This document shows, piece by piece, positions 36,260 through 44,900 of a DNA stretch of 64,000 nucleotides. The position numbers and the translations under genes are program-made. The notes beneath the pieces were generated by a model. It did not search any database. It was not told the origin of the DNA and saw only the letters and a program-made list of their open reading frames with translations. The stretch is from positions 62,001 through 126,000 of the forward strand of contig NZ_JAHRGM010000067.1 of assembly GCF_019097845.1 (NCBI RefSeq). The letters run 5' to 3'. Each line of letters starts with the position of its first letter. The first letter of the stretch is position 1. Source of the stretch: Sphingobium sp. AS12 (GTDB lineage Bacteria > Pseudomonadota > Alphaproteobacteria > Sphingomonadales > Sphingomonadaceae).

Positions 36260-37210
36260 ATGACGACCCGCCATCTGATCGACCCGGAAATCGCCCCGGT
36301 TCTGGATATGCTGCCCCAACTGCAACTGAGTGACGATGTGCTTCACGCGATCCGCGCTGGCATGGCCTCACCGATCGACTATCCGGGTCCGGTGGCCGTG
36401 CCCGACATCCGCCTGATCCCCGGTCGCGATGGCGCGCCCGATGTTCCGCTCCATCTGTTCAACGCTGATCCGGCCCGGCCGGGCCGTCCCGCCATTCTGC
36501 ATATCCACGGCGGCGGCATGATATTGGGCACGGCGGAGATGGCCAGCCGCTCGATCGGTCCGATGGCCGAGACTATGGGTTTCGTTGCGGCTTCGGTCGA
36601 CTATCGGCTGGCCCCTGAAACGCCATTTCCCGGACCGCAGGAGGACTGTTATGCCGCGCTCGACTGGCTGGTGGCACAGGCAGAGACGCTGGGGATCGAT
36701 CCGCAGCGGATCGTGGTGATGGGCGAAAGCGCTGGCGGTGGGCTGGCGGCGGCGCTGGCGCAGATGGCGCGGGACCGGGGGGAGGTTACGCTGGCGGGAC
36801 AGATTCTCATCTATCCCATGCTCGACCATCGCACTGGTGGGCCAGAGTGCTGCTGGCGATCACCAACGGCAGGCGAATTCGTCTGGACGCCACACGCCAA
36901 CCAATATGGCTGGAGCGCGCTGCGCGGCGACTATCGCTGCGATGACGCGCGGAAGGGCTGGTTCTCGCCCGCGCTGGCCGATGATCTGGCTGGCTTGCCG
37001 CCCACCTATATTTCGGTGGGCGCGCTCGACCTGTTTGTGGACGAAGATATGGACTATGCCCGGCGGTTGGCCGGGGCGGGGGTGCCGGTCGAAACCCATG
37101 TCTATCCCGGCGCGATCCACGGCTTCGACATGATGGCGACTGCGCGGGTCGCGCAGCAATCGCGTAATGACCTGACCGGGGCGATCCGGCGCTTGCTCGT
37201 CCTCGACTGA
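36260..37210 (+). CDS. Alpha/beta hydrolase, hormone-sensitive-lipase-type esterase
   Basis: A 316-residue carboxylesterase of the HSL (family IV) group. The oxyanion motif HGGG is at residues 83-86 (ILHIHGGGMILGT); the nucleophile S157 lies in VMGESAGGGLAAAL; the acid is in the VGALDLFVDEDMDYA region and the histidine in GAIHGFDMM. It acts in the cytoplasm on short-chain acyl esters. It is a single gene flanked by terminators on both sides. Confidence 0.9.
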   Translation: MTTRHLIDPEIAPVLDMLPQLQLSDDVLHAIRAGMASPIDYPGPVAVPDIRLIPGRDGAPDVPLHLFNADPARPGRPAILHIHGGGMILGTAEMASRSIGPMAETMGFVAASVDYRLAPETPFPGPQEDCYAALDWLVAQAETLGIDPQRIVVMGESAGGGLAAALAQMARDRGEVTLAGQILIYPMLDHRTGGPECCWRSPTAGEFVWTPHANQYGWSALRGDYRCDDARKGWFSPALADDLAGLPPTYISVGALDLFVDEDMDYARRLAGAGVPVETHVYPGAIHGFDMMATARVAQQSRNDLTGAIRRLLVLD

Positions 37211-37221
37211 CGCAAAAAGAA

Positions 37222-37250
37222 GGCCGACGATCGGGTCTCGATCGTCGGCC
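37222..37250 (-). terminator. Terminator hairpin between convergent genes
   Basis: GGCCGACGATCG (37222-37233) pairs perfectly with CGATCGTCGGCC (37239-37250), loop GGTCT. On the minus strand it is followed by TTCTTTTTGCG, so it best serves the glycine-rich gene at 37317-37934; it also follows the esterase gene. Confidence 0.8.
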
Positions 37251-37316
37251 CGGTCAGGCGGCGGGGCGGGATGCGGCGGCTTGGAACTTGGCCGCCGCCC
37301 CCTTTCCCCTGCGGGG

Positions 37317-37934
37317 TCAATCTTCCGCCTGACTTTCGGGAGCGGCACCGGTCGAACCGGCACCTTGTCCACCCCCAGAAACCTGGCCGCTGGCGTCGAC
37401 CGATGCTGCGCCATCCACAGCGCCAGTGGCGCCGCCAACGGTCGATCCAGCCCGATCCCGAACCGCGCCAACGGCCTGTCCAGCCCGGTCCTTCGTTGCA
37501 CTGACGGCACCGCTTGCCCGATCCCGTACTGCGCCGACGCCGCTATCGGCCCGGTCACGCACATTGCCAACGGCATTGCGGGCGTCGCTGGCGCCGAGCG
37601 TATCGACCGCCAGATTGCCGCCCGCCGATCCGCTGGCCGAACCCGAAGCGCTGCCGCTGCGGCTCCTGTCCCGGCGAGTCAGCGAACCGCTGGCATTGCC
37701 ATCCGCGCGGCCATTGCCCGATCCGCTGGCGCCGACCCGGCCATTGTCGAGGTCAATGCTGCGGTCGAGGCCAAGGCCACCGCTGCCCGATCCGCCCACC
37801 GCGCCGCCAAGGCCGCCGACCGATCCACCCAGCAGGCCACCGCCGCCGCCGCTGCCGCCCAGCAACTGGGCCGAAGCGGGAACTGCGGTCAGCGTTGCGA
37901 TACAGGCCGCCACGATCATGAACTTGCTCTTCAT
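37317..37934 (-). CDS. Secreted glycine-rich repeat protein, predicted ECF target
   Basis: A 205-residue protein with a signal peptide (FMIVAACIATLTAVPASA) and then QLLGGSGGGGGLLGGSVGG, a Gly-Ser-rich region and a run of imperfect repeats of the form VGAVRDRAGS, VGNVRDRADS, VSATKDRAGQ that should form an amphipathic helix. No family recognised. The mature start AQLLGG is shared with the neighbouring S8 protease (AQAQLLGG). Its own promoter-like motif (GGGATGAAA-N14-CGTT, at 38000-37974) matches those of the ECF sigma gene and of the protease, so it is probably part of that regulon. Role unknown: structural or surface protein. Confidence 0.65.
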   Translation of the reverse strand: MKSKFMIVAACIATLTAVPASAQLLGGSGGGGGLLGGSVGGLGGAVGGSGSGGLGLDRSIDLDNGRVGASGSGNGRADGNASGSLTRRDRSRSGSASGSASGSAGGNLAVDTLGASDARNAVGNVRDRADSGVGAVRDRASGAVSATKDRAGQAVGAVRDRAGSTVGGATGAVDGAASVDASGQVSGGGQGAGSTGAAPESQAED

Positions 37935-37973
37935 CGCTCATCTCCTTGTTGATTGTCGATGCGATGCAGGGAC

Positions 37974-38000
37974 AACGGGAGGAGACAGGCATTTCATCCC
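37974..38000 (-). promoter_or_regulatory. ECF-type promoter motif of the glycine-rich gene
   Basis: On the minus strand GGGATGAAA (38000-37992) is followed by exactly 14 bases and CGTT (37977-37974), 40 bases before the ATG at 37934. Same elements and spacing as the two copies at 39345-39378. GGGATGAAA would be the -35 region and CGTT the -10 region. Confidence 0.6.
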
Positions 38001-38022
38001 GCGCAGGCGGAAAAAATGCGTA

Positions 38023-38039
38023 ACTGACTAAAAGTCAGT
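38023..38039 (-). terminator. Hairpin containing the stop codon of the S8 protease gene
   Basis: ACTGACT (38023-38029) pairs with AGTCAGT (38033-38039). The TGA stop of the protease gene (38037-38035) is inside the stem. A T-run (complement of 38011-38016) follows six bases later on the minus strand. It probably separates the protease gene from the glycine-rich gene. Confidence 0.5.
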
Positions 38040-39273
38040 CATTATTTCTGCATGTGGCGCAAATGATGCCTTGACCGAAGCCGCGCGCCTTGCCCTTTGG
38101 TGCCTCCGCTTCGGCCCGCAGCGCGGTCAGGCTGCCGCGCGCCAGCAATCGCCCAGCGACGAGTGGCGCGGCAAAGCTGGTGCCGCGCACCGCGCCTTTG
38201 CCGCCATCGCTTCGCGCCGCGTTCATATCTGCTCCGGGCGCAGCAAAATCGACATGGGCGGCGCGCCCGGCTTCGGGCAATAGTCGCCCGCGCCCGTCAA
38301 TCCCTGTGACCGCGATCACCCCGGCATAGGAGGCGGGGTATGCGGGGGGCGCGGCGGGGCCGTCATTGCCGACCGCGGCTACCACCGTGACGCCCTTGTC
38401 ACGTGCCAGCCGGATCGCGCCTGCCAGCAGCGGATTGTCCGGCCCGACCAGACTGACCGTGACGACTGGCACCCCGCGCGCCGCCATCCATCCCAGAGCG
38501 CGCACGATCGCAAAAGTGCCGCCGCCCGCCGGATCGTCGCCATAGACGTCAGCGACCAGCAAAGCCGCGCCCGGTGCTGCGCCGCGCACACTGCCGGTGC
38601 CGCTGATCAGTGAGGCGACCGCCGTGCCATGGGCGCTGGCCCTTGGCGCGCCACGCGCAAAGCCGCGCTGTTCGATCGCCCCGGTCAGCGCCGGATGCCG
38701 CGCGACGCCGCCGTCGATCAGCCCCGCCGCGCCGCGTCCCACCGTGCCGCTGCTTGCCAGTCCGCCCGCTGCCGCGCCGCTGGCTGACCCACCGGGGAAA
38801 TAAAGATTATCGGCGCTCGCCTGGGCCTTCGGGGCGATGCGGCGCACATCTTTCAGCGCCCGCGCCAGACTGCGACCCTTTGGCACTTGCAGCCGCGCGA
38901 TGCTGAGGTCCAGCCCCTCCACCGCCTCGCTCTCTACGCCAAATCCCGCAGCCTTCAGCGCATCCAGACTGGCTGCATCCGCACCGGTCAACAATATCAC
39001 CCCGCGCCGTGCCGGCTCACGCCGGTCGTCCAACTCGACCGCATCCCCGTGCCGCCGGAGCAGATCGCCGATCCGCGCCGCCCGCGCCGCGATCAACCTA
39101 TCGGCCAGCCGTGCCGGAGACAGGCGCTCCAGCCCGCTGCCTTCAATAACGCCACCGACCCGGTCCAGCACCTCCGGCACGACCTGGCCTACCGGACCGC
39201 CCAGCAATTGCGCCTGCGCGCCCGGCGCGATCAGGATCAGCCCCACGATCATCCATGGGCGGGTCAGTCTCAT
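38035..39273 (-). CDS. Secreted S8 family (subtilisin-like) serine protease
   Basis: A 412-residue exported protease. Signal peptide (MRLTRPWMIVGLILIAPGAQ), a propeptide-like N-terminal part of about 170 residues, then the catalytic core: the aspartate in AAGLIDGGVARHPAL, the histidine in SAHGTAVASLISG, GNDGPAAPPAYPASY and the serine in VRGTSFAAPLVAG. A short CxxC (ICATC) ends the protein. It is divergent from an ECF sigma factor gene, and the intervening 34-base palindrome offers it a promoter on the minus strand (see 39345-39378). It may process periplasmic targets, perhaps the glycine-rich protein next to it, but that is inference. Confidence 0.85.
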   Translation of the reverse strand: MRLTRPWMIVGLILIAPGAQAQLLGGPVGQVVPEVLDRVGGVIEGSGLERLSPARLADRLIAARAARIGDLLRRHGDAVELDDRREPARRGVILLTGADAASLDALKAAGFGVESEAVEGLDLSIARLQVPKGRSLARALKDVRRIAPKAQASADNLYFPGGSASGAAAGGLASSGTVGRGAAGLIDGGVARHPALTGAIEQRGFARGAPRASAHGTAVASLISGTGSVRGAAPGAALLVADVYGDDPAGGGTFAIVRALGWMAARGVPVVTVSLVGPDNPLLAGAIRLARDKGVTVVAAVGNDGPAAPPAYPASYAGVIAVTGIDGRGRLLPEAGRAAHVDFAAPGADMNAARSDGGKGAVRGTSFAAPLVAGRLLARGSLTALRAEAEAPKGKARGFGQGIICATCRNND

Positions 39274-39344
39274 GTCGCTCTCATCGGTCCTTTCGGGTGC
39301 ATAATGATCCATCGCACAAATATTTCCGTTTTTTCTTGGGCTGT

Positions 39345-39378
39345 GGGATGAAACGACCGGGCAGGCCCGTTTCATCCC
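39345..39378. promoter_or_regulatory. Interleaved divergent ECF promoters (perfect inverted repeat)
   Basis: GGGATGAAACG (39345-39355) and CGTTTCATCCC (39368-39378) form a perfect 11-bp inverted repeat. Read on +, GGGATGAAA-N14-CGTT (39345-39353, 39368-39371) precedes the ECF sigma gene (ATG 39402). Read on -, GGGATGAAA-N14-CGTT (39378-39370, 39355-39352) precedes the S8 protease gene (ATG 39273). The -35 element of each overlaps the -10 element of the other. Confidence 0.65.
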
Positions 39379-39401
39379 CGGAACATGTGATTGGAGGCCC
39401 G

Positions 39402-39890
39402 ATGTCGTTCGAGCATGATCTGCTGGCGATCCTGCCCAGGCTGCGGCGCTTTGCCGCCAGCCTGTCGCGTGATCGTGCCGATGGCGACGATCTGTGCCAA
39501 GCCGCGCTGGAGCGGGCGCTCAAGGCGCGCGACCAGTGGCAGCCCGGCACCCGCCTCGACAGCTGGATATATAGGATCATGCGCAACCTGTGGATCGACG
39601 AAGCCCGCGCGCGTCAGCGGGCCGCCAAAACCTTTGCCCCGGCAGAAGCGGGCGAGCATGTCGGCCATGCAGGCGACCGGGACATAGAGGCGCATGTCCA
39701 TCTGACCGACGTCGACCGGGCGATGCAGGCGCTGCCCGACGAACAGCGTGAGGCGATCGCACTCGTGCTGGTGGAGGGGCTGTCCTACAAGGAAGCCGCC
39801 GCCGTGCTGGGGGTGCCGATGGGAACGCTGACATCGCGGCTGGTGCGCGGGCGCGGGGCGCTCATTGAACTGATGGGGGAAGCAGCATGA
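39402..39890 (+). CDS. ECF sigma factor
   Basis: A 162-residue extracytoplasmic-function sigma factor. Region 2 includes LPRLRRFAASLSRDRADGDDLCQAALERAL and TRLDSWIYRIMRNLWIDEAR; region 4 includes MQALPDEQREAIALVLVEGL, SYKEAAAVLGVPMGTLTSRL, and VRGRGAL. No extra domain is attached. ATG 39402 has GGAGG five bases upstream; the frame extends upstream but that part is the promoter. It overlaps the anti-sigma gene by four bases. A promoter-like motif in front of it, shared with the protease and the glycine-rich protein, suggests autoregulation. Confidence 0.92.
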   Translation: MSFEHDLLAILPRLRRFAASLSRDRADGDDLCQAALERALKARDQWQPGTRLDSWIYRIMRNLWIDEARARQRAAKTFAPAEAGEHVGHAGDRDIEAHVHLTDVDRAMQALPDEQREAIALVLVEGLSYKEAAAVLGVPMGTLTSRLVRGRGALIELMGEAA

Positions 39891-40576
39891 CCGACATTGA
39901 CGAAGCCATGCTGATCGCGCTGGTCGATGGCGAATTGGACGAAGTGACCCGCCGCCGCGTCGATCGCGCCGTGGCGGATGATCCGGCGCTGGCGGAGCGA
40001 CTGGCGATGCACCGCCGCTTGCGGGAGCGGCTGGCGGGCCATTATGTGCCGATCGCGCAGGAGCCTGTGCCGGGGGCGATGCGCGTGCTGGTGGAGGAGA
40101 GCGTCAGGGTCGTGCCGCTGGCGCGCCCGGCGCAGCGCTGGCGCGGTTGGGTGACGGGCGGGGCGATTGCCGCGAGCCTTGTTCTGGGCCTCAGCCTTGG
40201 CCGTTTGACCGGCGGGGAGGGCAGCCAGATCGGCCTGCATGATGGCGTCATGGTCGCGCAGGGCGCGTTGGCGCAGGCGCTCGACACCCAGTTGGCGTCG
40301 GCGCAGGGCGACAGCGCGATCCGTATCGGCCTGACCTTCCAGCGCAAGGGTGGCGGCTGGTGTCGTAGCTTTGACGGCTCGGTCGCAGGCGTTGCCTGCC
40401 GCGAGGGCGATGGCTGGCAGGTGCAGCAGGCGTTGCCGGGTGCGGGGCAGGGGCGTGCCTATCGGCAGGCGTCCTCCAGCGACGCGCGGGTCATGGCGAC
40501 GGTGGATGCGCTGATTGAGGGGGAGCCGGTGGATGCGGCGGGGGAGGCGGTGGCGCGGGAGAAGGGGTGGCGTTGA
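39887..40576 (+). CDS. Membrane-bound anti-sigma factor
   Basis: A 229-residue partner of the ECF sigma factor. The N-terminal cytoplasmic part (MTDIDEAMLIALVDGELDE, RRRVDRAVADDPALAERLA) is the usual anti-sigma helix bundle without a zinc-binding HxxxCxxC motif. One membrane segment (GWVTGGAIAASLVLGLSLG, about residues 87-105) and a periplasmic C-terminal domain of about 120 residues with GGWCRSFDG and GVACREGDGW follow; its two cysteines could form a disulfide. The signal it senses is unknown. It starts in a 4-base overlap with the sigma gene. Confidence 0.85.
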   Translation: MTDIDEAMLIALVDGELDEVTRRRVDRAVADDPALAERLAMHRRLRERLAGHYVPIAQEPVPGAMRVLVEESVRVVPLARPAQRWRGWVTGGAIAASLVLGLSLGRLTGGEGSQIGLHDGVMVAQGALAQALDTQLASAQGDSAIRIGLTFQRKGGGWCRSFDGSVAGVACREGDGWQVQQALPGAGQGRAYRQASSSDARVMATVDALIEGEPVDAAGEAVAREKGWR

Positions 40577-41053
40577 TCGGCAAACGGTGTCGCGCGGGTA
40601 GCGGGGCGCTTAACTTCGCATATTTCCCGGTAAATGCGACATTTTGATGCGAGGTTGCGATATTTTGTTTCGCGCAGAGGCGCGAACGGGGATGGCGCGG
40701 AACTTCGCAAACTTAGCCCATGTCGCATATGGAGATTTCGAGCAAAGTTTGCAGGCGACGGGCGCGGGTGCGCCGTCGGGCAAATGGGGCGGACGATGGG
40801 AAGGAGCCGAGGGAGGAGATAGCAGGGATGGGGCGTGTAGGACAGGCGTGGGGCGCGCGCTTGGCTACGCGCTGCTCGATCGAACGCGCTGTCGCCATAG
40901 TCCAATTTACCGATTTTCGCACCTGTCTCTGTAATTTCAACTCACTGAAATGCATGATTTCCTATAAGAAAACTCAGCAATTGGGATGGCCCAGTGAGGC
41001 GTTTAGAGCAAGGTTCTATGTGCCGCTTTGACTACCAAGATTAATTAGCTAAG
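40577..41053. other. Intergenic region with AT-rich right half; no gene seen
   Basis: No convincing coding frame in 477 bases. It holds two near-direct repeats 21 bases apart, GCGACATTTTG (40636-40646) and GCGATATTTTG (40657-40667), and a hairpin TTCGCG-CAGAGG-CGCGAA (40669-40686). From about 40,900 the base composition shifts to AT-rich, continuous with the next gene. Confidence 0.6.
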
Positions 41054-41731
41054 GTGTTAATATCGTTACAAGTTGTGGGGGTGAGCTTGAACACCGTTAT
41101 TAACGCAGCAATACCAATTGTTCTGGCTGCAATTCTTTCTTATGCTGTATGGTCTTACAAAAGCCTCATTACTTTTAAAGTAACGAAAATTTCGTTTGAT
41201 GTCGGCATAAAAGAAAATAAAATATCTTATGGAGAAGGTATTGATAAATATTCAGCAAAATCAATCAGCGCGTTTGAGTTGATCGTCGAAAACAAGGGTC
41301 TTAAAGGAATAAAAAACTTTAAGATGCATAGCGATGTCGATATCCGTCCATTTTCAATTAATAAATATAGTTCAAAAGTTGCGAAATCAGACATATTAAT
41401 ATCTGATTTGGATGGCGGAATTGAAGTGCAAATCGGCTATTTCCCGTCGAAGTCCGAAGTAAAAATCACATTTGCGAGCATGGGGTCGATATTGCATCTT
41501 TCAAATTTTAGCGGAAATGGTGAAAATTATTATGTTAAGTCTATTTATTATTGGGAAGGATTTGATGGAGCAAAAAATGCCGTTGTTAAATCTTTCGCTT
41601 TAGGTGCTTTTATTTATTTTGCGATAGTGATTGGTGCAAGCCTTATGGTCACTCCTAAAAAGGCAATTACCCCCGCTTCTCAGTCTGCCCGTCCTTCAGA
41701 GATATCTGATAAAAAGGCACAAATCCGCTAA
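41054..41731 (+). CDS. Unknown membrane protein in AT-rich DNA
   Basis: A protein of up to 225 residues that I do not recognise. It has one hydrophobic segment near the N terminus (INAAIPIVLAAILSYAVW), a soluble middle of about 150 residues rich in beta-type strands (FELIVENKGLKGIKNF, GGIEVQIGYFPSKSEVKITF), a second membrane segment near the C terminus (ALGAFIYFAIVIGASLMV) and a short polar tail. GC content is far below the rest of the window (41161-41220 has 17 G or C in 60) and codons end mostly in A/T, so it is probably acquired. Start unclear: GTG 41054, 41075 or 41081. Confidence 0.6.
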   Translation: MLISLQVVGVSLNTVINAAIPIVLAAILSYAVWSYKSLITFKVTKISFDVGIKENKISYGEGIDKYSAKSISAFELIVENKGLKGIKNFKMHSDVDIRPFSINKYSSKVAKSDILISDLDGGIEVQIGYFPSKSEVKITFASMGSILHLSNFSGNGENYYVKSIYYWEGFDGAKNAVVKSFALGAFIYFAIVIGASLMVTPKKAITPASQSARPSEISDKKAQIR

Positions 41732-41745
41732 GCAGCACTTTCCCA

Positions 41746-41764
41746 CAGCTTAATTTTAGCTGTC
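41746..41764 (+). terminator. Hairpin after the AT-rich gene
   Basis: ACAGCT (41746-41751) pairs with AGCTGT (41759-41764) around TAATTTT, 15 bases after the stop codon, inside a longer weak pairing CCCAC...GTGGG. It may end transcription of the unknown gene. Confidence 0.4.
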
Positions 41765-41996
41765 TATAAAAGTGGGAATTCGGTGACAGAGAATTGCCGT
41801 GACATGTGCGACACCCCCTAAATTCCCCTTGGACTTTGGTCCTCGCTTGTGTGGTAACAATGTCAAGCCGGTTCGGCTTTGCAGATACTCCAGCTGCACG
41901 CGCGATAAGAACTGGCGACCGCTCGTTTCGACCTGGCGCAAGGCTGTGTAGGTAGGCTTAGTCGAAATCCGCATCAAAAAACTGCTCTCTGTCCAA

Positions 41997-44900
41997 TCAC
42001 ACATGCGCCACTGCATGACCGGCGCAACAGGCCGCCCGGCTGGCTTCCACATAGTCCGCATCATGCCACCAGATATGCTGGTGGGCGTCGGCCAGCATTG
42101 GTAACACGGGCGTCACATCCGCTTGCGGCCTGGTGCCCACGAACGGGGCCATCAGCGCATCCGGCGTATGGACCACGCCGTTCGCCAACACCTGCCGCAC
42201 ATTAGCGACCGCGCTGACGTCCTGTAACGGATCGCCCTCTACCAAAATCAGGTCTGCCAGCATCCCGCGCGCGATCCGGCCGATGGGTTCGTTCAGAAAT
42301 TCGCCCGACCAGCGCGTCGTCATCATCAGGGCGTCGAGCGGGGACACGCCATATTTCACCATGCCGCGCAGGTTGAGGTGCAGGCTGATCGCGGTCAAGT
42401 CGATCGGGGCGTCGGTGCCGGACAGGGGGTGCCATCCTGCCGCCAGCATCTGTTTGATCTGCGCTACCTGCCGCTCCAGTGACGCCAGCATGATCGGGCC
42501 GCCTTCGCCCGACATGGCCTTGACCCGCCCGGTCAGCTTGGCGAATTCCCACGAGGGATAGAGGGTGGTGATCCGGGGGTCGCGGGTGAAGCTGTCGTCC
42601 AGCCCCAGCAGCGCGGTGGCCGCGAACAGGGTCGGGGTGCGCCCGGCCTTGGCGGCAGAGAACAGGTCATTGACGTCATGATAGCCGCCACCCAGCGCCG
42701 TGATCGTGCGCGAATAGCCGTAGCGGTTGGTCGCGCCGGTATGTTCCATGCAATCCATGCCGCTGTGGAGCGCGGGATAATGATAATGGGACGACAGATG
42801 CATCCCCATGCGGTGGGAGACGTCGACTACCTCCTTTTGCGTGTCATGGCGCAGGCGGACATAGGTTTTGACCATGTCATAATCGAGCAGCCGCGCCCGT
42901 TCCAGCTCCAGCGCCATCTGCCCCGGCTCGGTCACCGAGCGCATGAAATTATAGAAGATGCGCCCGCCGTCGATCGCCTCGCCAGTGGCGTAATGGCGCG
43001 CGGCGATGCGCTTGCCGCTCTGGATCGCCTCACGGTCCTCGACCATATGATAGGCCGGGCAACCGGGCGAGCGGGTCGCGGTGATACCCATTGCCAGCCA
43101 CAGCCGCCCCATCCGGTCGCCATAGCCATAGCCCGCCATTTGCCGGTGGGTGTGCATGTCGATGAGGCCCGGCATCAGCGTCAGGCCCGGCGCGTCGATG
43201 AAGCGTGCATTGGCGTCGGACGGCGCGCCGCCATTGTGCGGCGTGACCGCGGTGATGACGTTGCCGTCAATCACCACGTCCACGCCGCTCTTGTAGGTCG
43301 GGGACAGGGCGTCCCAGACCTTGCCAGCCCTTATGACGGTGCGACCCGAAGGCTTGGCATTGGCCCATGTCAGGCGGCATGGCACGGTCTGCGGCTTGCC
43401 ACCGGCAACCGGCACCAGCCGCAATTTGCCGCCGCTCAGATACAGGAGCGATCGGGAATCGCCGCTCCAACTCGGCGCATCGGCGAGGTCCGTGCTGACC
43501 TGGCGCGGTGCGGCGGTGAAGCTGCCGTCCGGCGCGACCGGGGCGACCCAGAGCGTGCTGGCGAACACAAGGGCCATTGCCTTGCCATCGGGCGACCAGA
43601 CCGGGCCGTCATGGCCGCGCGTGCCGAGCGACTTGCCATCGAACACCGGGCGATAGGTGCCTTTGCCGGTCGCCAGATCGACCGACAAGATCTGGCTCGA
43701 TCCCTCGCGATAGCGGCCCGTCACCGGCTTGAACGCGGCATAGGCGATGGTCTTGCCATCCAGGCCGAAGCTGGGCCGCCCCGGCTCCCAGATCGCATCG
43801 AAGCGCTTGCGCACGGTGCCGGTCGCGACCTCTACCGTATGGAGCGCGCCTTCCTGATCTAGAAAGGCGATCAGCGTCCCGTCCTGCGACCAGCTGCCCC
43901 AGGCGACCGCCTTGTCGGGGATGTTGGTCAGTTGCCGTTCCTTGCCGGTGCTGACGTCATGCAGCCACAGGTCGAGCGTGCCGCCCCGGTCGCAACTATA
44001 GGCGATGGTGCGGCCATCGGGCGACCAGGCCGGATCGCATTTGTGGAATGCGTCGCCCGCGATGATGCGGGGCGCGCCGCCGACGGGCATTAAATACAAA
44101 TCATTGAGCGCGGCAAAGACGATCTGCTTGCCATCGGGCGAAAGCATGGGCGCGGCGATGCCGACCACCGGCTTGGGCGTCGTGGAGGTGAAGTCTCGCG
44201 CCTTTTTGCTGTAACCAGGCGTCGTGACCGGCACTTGCGTCTTGAATGGCACGACGCTCGCTTTGCCATCGCTCAACCGGCGCAGCTTGCCGCCGGAGCC
44301 ATAGAGGATCGCACCGTCGGCGGTAAAAGCGGGGCGGAAGGGGTAGAGATCCTCCCCCGCGATCACATCCTTGCCATCCACCACCAGCGTCACGGACCCC
44401 GGCTGGACGCGGGTATAGGCGATGCGCCCGTCCGGGGCGAAGGCCGGGGCCATGATCGCTGAAGGGTTGAAACGGTCGGGGGAGGGCGGCACCGAGGCAA
44501 CTTCGGTCACCGCGCCGGTCGTAACATCTGCTACTACCAGTTTCGTGCCGCCCGCGACATAGGCGACGCGCTGGCCATCGGGCGACCAGCATGGTTCGCT
44601 GTCGTTGGTTATGCCTTTGGACAGCGACGTCACCCGGCCCGACGCCATGTCCAGCAGATAGATGGCATAGCGTCCGTCCGCCCGGTCGCTGGAAAAGGCG
44701 ATGCTCTTGCCGTCGGGCGACCAGCGCGGTTCGCGATCGTCCAGCAGTCCGTCGGTATGCTGGCGCATGTCGCCGCCATCGGCCGCGACCGACCATATGT
44801 GGAAATTGCCGCTGCGATAGGATTGGAACGCAATGCGCGTGCCGTCGGGCGACCAGTCGGGCTGGGCGAGATCGTCAAAATCGCCGGTCAAGCGTTTGAG

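Noticed and set aside
40634..41031. Several short frames after the anti-sigma gene
   Set aside because: Arginine-rich shadow-like translations without ribosome-binding sites or motifs.
41756..42064. A 102-codon minus-strand frame in the gap beyond the amidohydrolase gene
   Set aside because: No recognisable domain, poor start, overlaps the real 3' end of the amidohydrolase gene; more likely non-coding remnant.
42678..43862. A 394-codon plus-strand frame opposite the propeller-amidohydrolase gene
   Set aside because: Antisense shadow; the minus strand has WSPDG repeats and metal motifs, the plus frame has none.
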